Part shown: in pieces, positions 43,284 to 45,062 of the stretch
How the letters are laid out: each line of letters opens with the position of its first letter
Numbering within the stretch: the stretch's first letter is position 1
NCBI RefSeq assembly: GCF_003949795.1
Contig: NZ_RPRY01000021.1
Span: 1 to 45,062 of the forward strand
Source: Streptomyces sp. WAC06614
Lineage (GTDB): Bacteria; Actinomycetota; Actinomycetes; Streptomycetales; Streptomycetaceae
Direction of reading: 5' to 3'
DNA: 45,062 bases
Made by a program: the position numbers and the translations under genes
Notes under the pieces: model-generated
What the model saw: the letters and a program-made list of their open reading frames with translations, nothing else
What the model was told of the DNA's origin: nothing
Databases searched by the model: none

Positions 43284-44447
43284 GTGAACCAGCACTTCGG
43301 CGACTACCAGAACGAGATCTACCTCGACGGCCTGCGCGGGGTGCCACCCACCCTGCCGATGGCCTTCACGGAGCTGGAGGCGAGGGCCGAGGCCGCCCTC
43401 CCGCCGTCGGTGTGGTCGTACGTGGCCGGAGGCGCGGGCGCCGAGCACACCCAGCGGGCCAACGTCCGCGCCTTCGAGCGGTGGGGCCTCTACCCGCGGA
43501 TGATGGCCGGCGCCGCACGGCGCGACCTCACGGTGGACCTGTTCGGGCTCACCCTCCCCTCGCCGCTGTTCATGGCGCCCGTCGGCGTCATAGGACTCTG
43601 CGCACAGGACGGCCACGGTGACCTGGCCACCGCCCGCGCCGCCGCCCGTACCGGCGTGCCGATGATCGCCTCCACGCTGAGCGTCGACCCGCTGGAGGAG
43701 GTGGCGGCCGAGTTCGGCGGCACCCCGGGGTTCTTCCAGCTCTACACCCCCACCGACCGCGACCTCGCCGCCAGCCTCGTCGCCCGCGCCGAGGCGGCCG
43801 GGTTCCGGGGCATCGTCGTCACCCTCGACACCTGGATCACCGGCTGGCGCCCCCGCGATCTGGCCACCGGCAATTTCCCCCAGCTACGGGGCCACTGCCT
43901 GGCCAACTACTTCACCGACCCGGTCTTCCGCGCGCGGCTGCGCACGAGTCCCGAGGAGGATCCGGGCAGCGCCGTCCTGGAGTGGGTGGGCCTCTTCGGC
44001 AACCCGCTGACCTGGGACGACCTGCCGTGGCTGCGCTCGCTGACCAGCCTGCCGATCCTGCTCAAGGGCCTCTGCCACCCCGAGGACGTACGCCGGGCCC
44101 GCGACGGCGGCGTCGACGGCGTCTACTGCTCCAACCACGGCGGCCGGCAGGCCGACGGCGGCCTGCCCGCACTGGACGCCCTCCCGGGCGTGGTGGAGGC
44201 CGCCGACGGCCTGCCCGTCCTGTTCGACTCGGGGGTGCGCAGCGGGGCCGACGTGGTCAAGGCGCTCGCCCTCGGCGCGACGGCGGTGGGTGTCGGCCGG
44301 CCCTACGCGTACGGGCTCGCCCTGGCCGGCACCGACGGCATCACCCACGTCCTGCGCACGCTGCTCGCCGAGGCCGACCTGATCATGGCCGTGGACGGCT
44401 ACCCGACCCTGGCCGCCCTCACCCCGGAGGCCTTGGTCCGGCTGTGA
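43284..44447 (+). CDS. FMN-dependent alpha-hydroxy acid oxidase (lactate 2-monooxygenase-like)
   Basis: A 387-residue barrel flavoenzyme of the glycolate oxidase/lactate monooxygenase group. FMN is bound through [24 protein letters not shown] (a phosphate and active-site region) and the catalytic block [20 protein letters not shown] (His and Arg), then [20 protein letters not shown] and [13 protein letters not shown]. The CSNHGGRQ form and the N-terminal [12 protein letters not shown] point to the lactate 2-monooxygenase subgroup. GTG 43284 is the start. It converges with the FAD-linked oxidase gene, 27 bases away. Confidence 0.92.
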   Translation: MNQHFGDYQNEIYLDGLRGVPPTLPMAFTELEARAEAALPPSVWSYVAGGAGAEHTQRANVRAFERWGLYPRMMAGAARRDLTVDLFGLTLPSPLFMAPVGVIGLCAQDGHGDLATARAAARTGVPMIASTLSVDPLEEVAAEFGGTPGFFQLYTPTDRDLAASLVARAEAAGFRGIVVTLDTWITGWRPRDLATGNFPQLRGHCLANYFTDPVFRARLRTSPEEDPGSAVLEWVGLFGNPLTWDDLPWLRSLTSLPILLKGLCHPEDVRRARDGGVDGVYCSNHGGRQADGGLPALDALPGVVEAADGLPVLFDSGVRSGADVVKALALGATAVGVGRPYAYGLALAGTDGITHVLRTLLAEADLIMAVDGYPTLAALTPEALVRL

Positions 44448-44474
44448 CCGGCCGGGCCGGCCTGACCGGCCGGA

Positions 44475-45062
44475 TCAGCCGACGAGGACGCCCGGGTTGA
44501 GGATCCCGTGCGGGTCCAGCGCCTCCTTGGCCGCGCGCAGCGCGAGCGCGAAGGGGTCGGGGCGCTGGCGGTCGTAGGCGGGGCGGTGGTCGCGGCCCAC
44601 GGCGTGGTGGTGGGTGATCGTGGCACCGTGCCGGTGCAGGACCTCGTTCGCCACGGCCTTGAGGTCGTCCCACACCGCGACCTCGTCGCCGGGCCGACCG
44701 GCGGCGAGGACGGTGAAGTAGGGCGCCGCTCCGTCGGGATAGACGTGCGTGAGGCGGCAGTTGACGATCGCGGGGTGCCCGGTGGCCTTGAGCGCGGCCG
44801 CGCCGACCTCGCTGCGGACCGCCTCGATCAGCCCCGGGACCCGGTCCCAGGTGGCCGCCGTCTCGAAGGTCTCCGCGACGACCCCCATCCGGGCGAGGCC
44901 GTCCCGCAAGTACGGCATCCGCAGGAACGCCGCCCGCCAGGCCTCGACGGCCCCGTCCCCGGAACCCCCGGCCCCGCTGCCCGCACCGGCCCCTTCGGCG
45001 CGGGCGGCCCGGCCCGCCCCGTCCGCGCCGAAGGGGCCGGTGCGGGCAGCGGGGCCGGGGGT
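44475..45062 (-). CDS. FAD-linked oxidase, 3' part only (alkylglycerone-P synthase-like)
   Basis: C-terminal part of a VAO/PCMH-fold flavoprotein; the frame is open to the right edge. The visible end has AWRAAFLRMPYLRDGLARMG, TFETAATWDRVPGL, CRLTHVYPDGAAPYFTV, the catalytic-region HHHAVGRDHRP and LDPHGILNPGVL, as in alkyl-dihydroxyacetonephosphate synthase-like proteins. A Gly/Ala-rich linker precedes PYLRD. The last 99 bases are a perfect inverted repeat, so the sequence upstream of about 44964 in this gene may be an assembly artefact. ATG at 44918 is internal, not the start. Confidence 0.85.
   Translation of the reverse strand, partial: TPGPAARTGPFGADGAGRAARAEGAGAGSGAGGSGDGAVEAWRAAFLRMPYLRDGLARMGVVAETFETAATWDRVPGLIEAVRSEVGAAALKATGHPAIVNCRLTHVYPDGAAPYFTVLAAGRPGDEVAVWDDLKAVANEVLHRHGATITHHHAVGRDHRPAYDRQRPDPFALALRAAKEALDPHGILNPGVLVG
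44964..45062. repeat. Perfect 39-bp inverted repeat with 21-base loop at window end
   Basis: The arm 44964-45002 is the exact reverse complement of 45024-45062, with 45003-45023 as loop. It lies inside the FAD-linked oxidase frame and reaches the very last base of the window, so it may continue outside. A perfect 39-bp palindrome inside a coding region is unlikely to be neutral. A fold-back at a contig end, or a true hairpin that stopped the assembly, are the two readings. Confidence 0.9.

Noticed and set aside
44964..45062. A Streptomyces chromosome telomere
   Set aside because: Telomeres carry several short palindromes with small loops in non-coding DNA. Here there is a single perfect palindrome in a coding frame, next to core genes far from chromosome ends.

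Overview
The window is about 45 kb of very GC-rich actinobacterial DNA with Streptomyces-type codon use: G/C at almost every third position, many GTG starts, GGAGG ribosome sites, TAGnnT-like -10 boxes, and overlapping ATGA/GTGA gene junctions. The order cdgC - ilvB - ilvN - ilvC - serA ... leuB - ilvE is the conserved core-chromosome branched-chain amino acid region of Streptomyces (established knowledge). I see no tRNA, rRNA, CRISPR, IS element or phage gene. No gene-free stretch exceeds about 300 bases.

Left part (1-14.6 kb), core metabolism: a D-2-hydroxyacid dehydrogenase cut by the window edge; the membrane-bound c-di-GMP enzyme CdgC, with a BldD-like box and an upstream ORF coupled to it; ilvB behind a peptide-controlled attenuator; ilvN, ilvC and serA; a TetR regulator; and a proline catabolism unit (PucR-type regulator divergent from separate proline dehydrogenase and P5C dehydrogenase genes).

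Middle part (14.6-23.6 kb), mixed: a MarR regulator, an iodotyrosine-deiodinase-like flavoprotein, an AAC(2')-type aminoglycoside acetyltransferase, a Tat-exported phospholipase C, a medium-chain reductase with a divergent LysR regulator and a clear operator, a 45-residue small protein, leuB and ilvE. Six or more of these short-leader genes appear to be transcribed as leaderless mRNAs.

Most unusual part (23.6-35.3 kb): an NCS1 nucleobase-type permease faces away from a fused urease gamma-beta gene and a divergent ureC. These are followed by a gene joining a complete agmatine deiminase in frame to a complete ABC-transporter binding protein, then two permeases, two ATPases and a second, Tat-exported agmatine deiminase. 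Junctions are tight or overlapping and two sets of palindromes mark the control points. The sequence suggests one nitrogen-scavenging system for guanidino/ureido compounds. This is inference; a nickel-import role for the ABC transporter is the main alternative.

Right part (35.3-45 kb), accessory: an unknown protein, a GNAT acetyltransferase, a small secreted Cys protein, an FAD monooxygenase, a short-chain dehydrogenase, a stand-alone gltD, a DUF4396 membrane protein, an unknown alpha-helical protein, an FMN-dependent alpha-hydroxy acid oxidase, and the 3' part of an FAD-linked oxidase. The last 99 bases are a perfect 39-bp inverted repeat around a 21-base loop, which may be an assembly fold-back.
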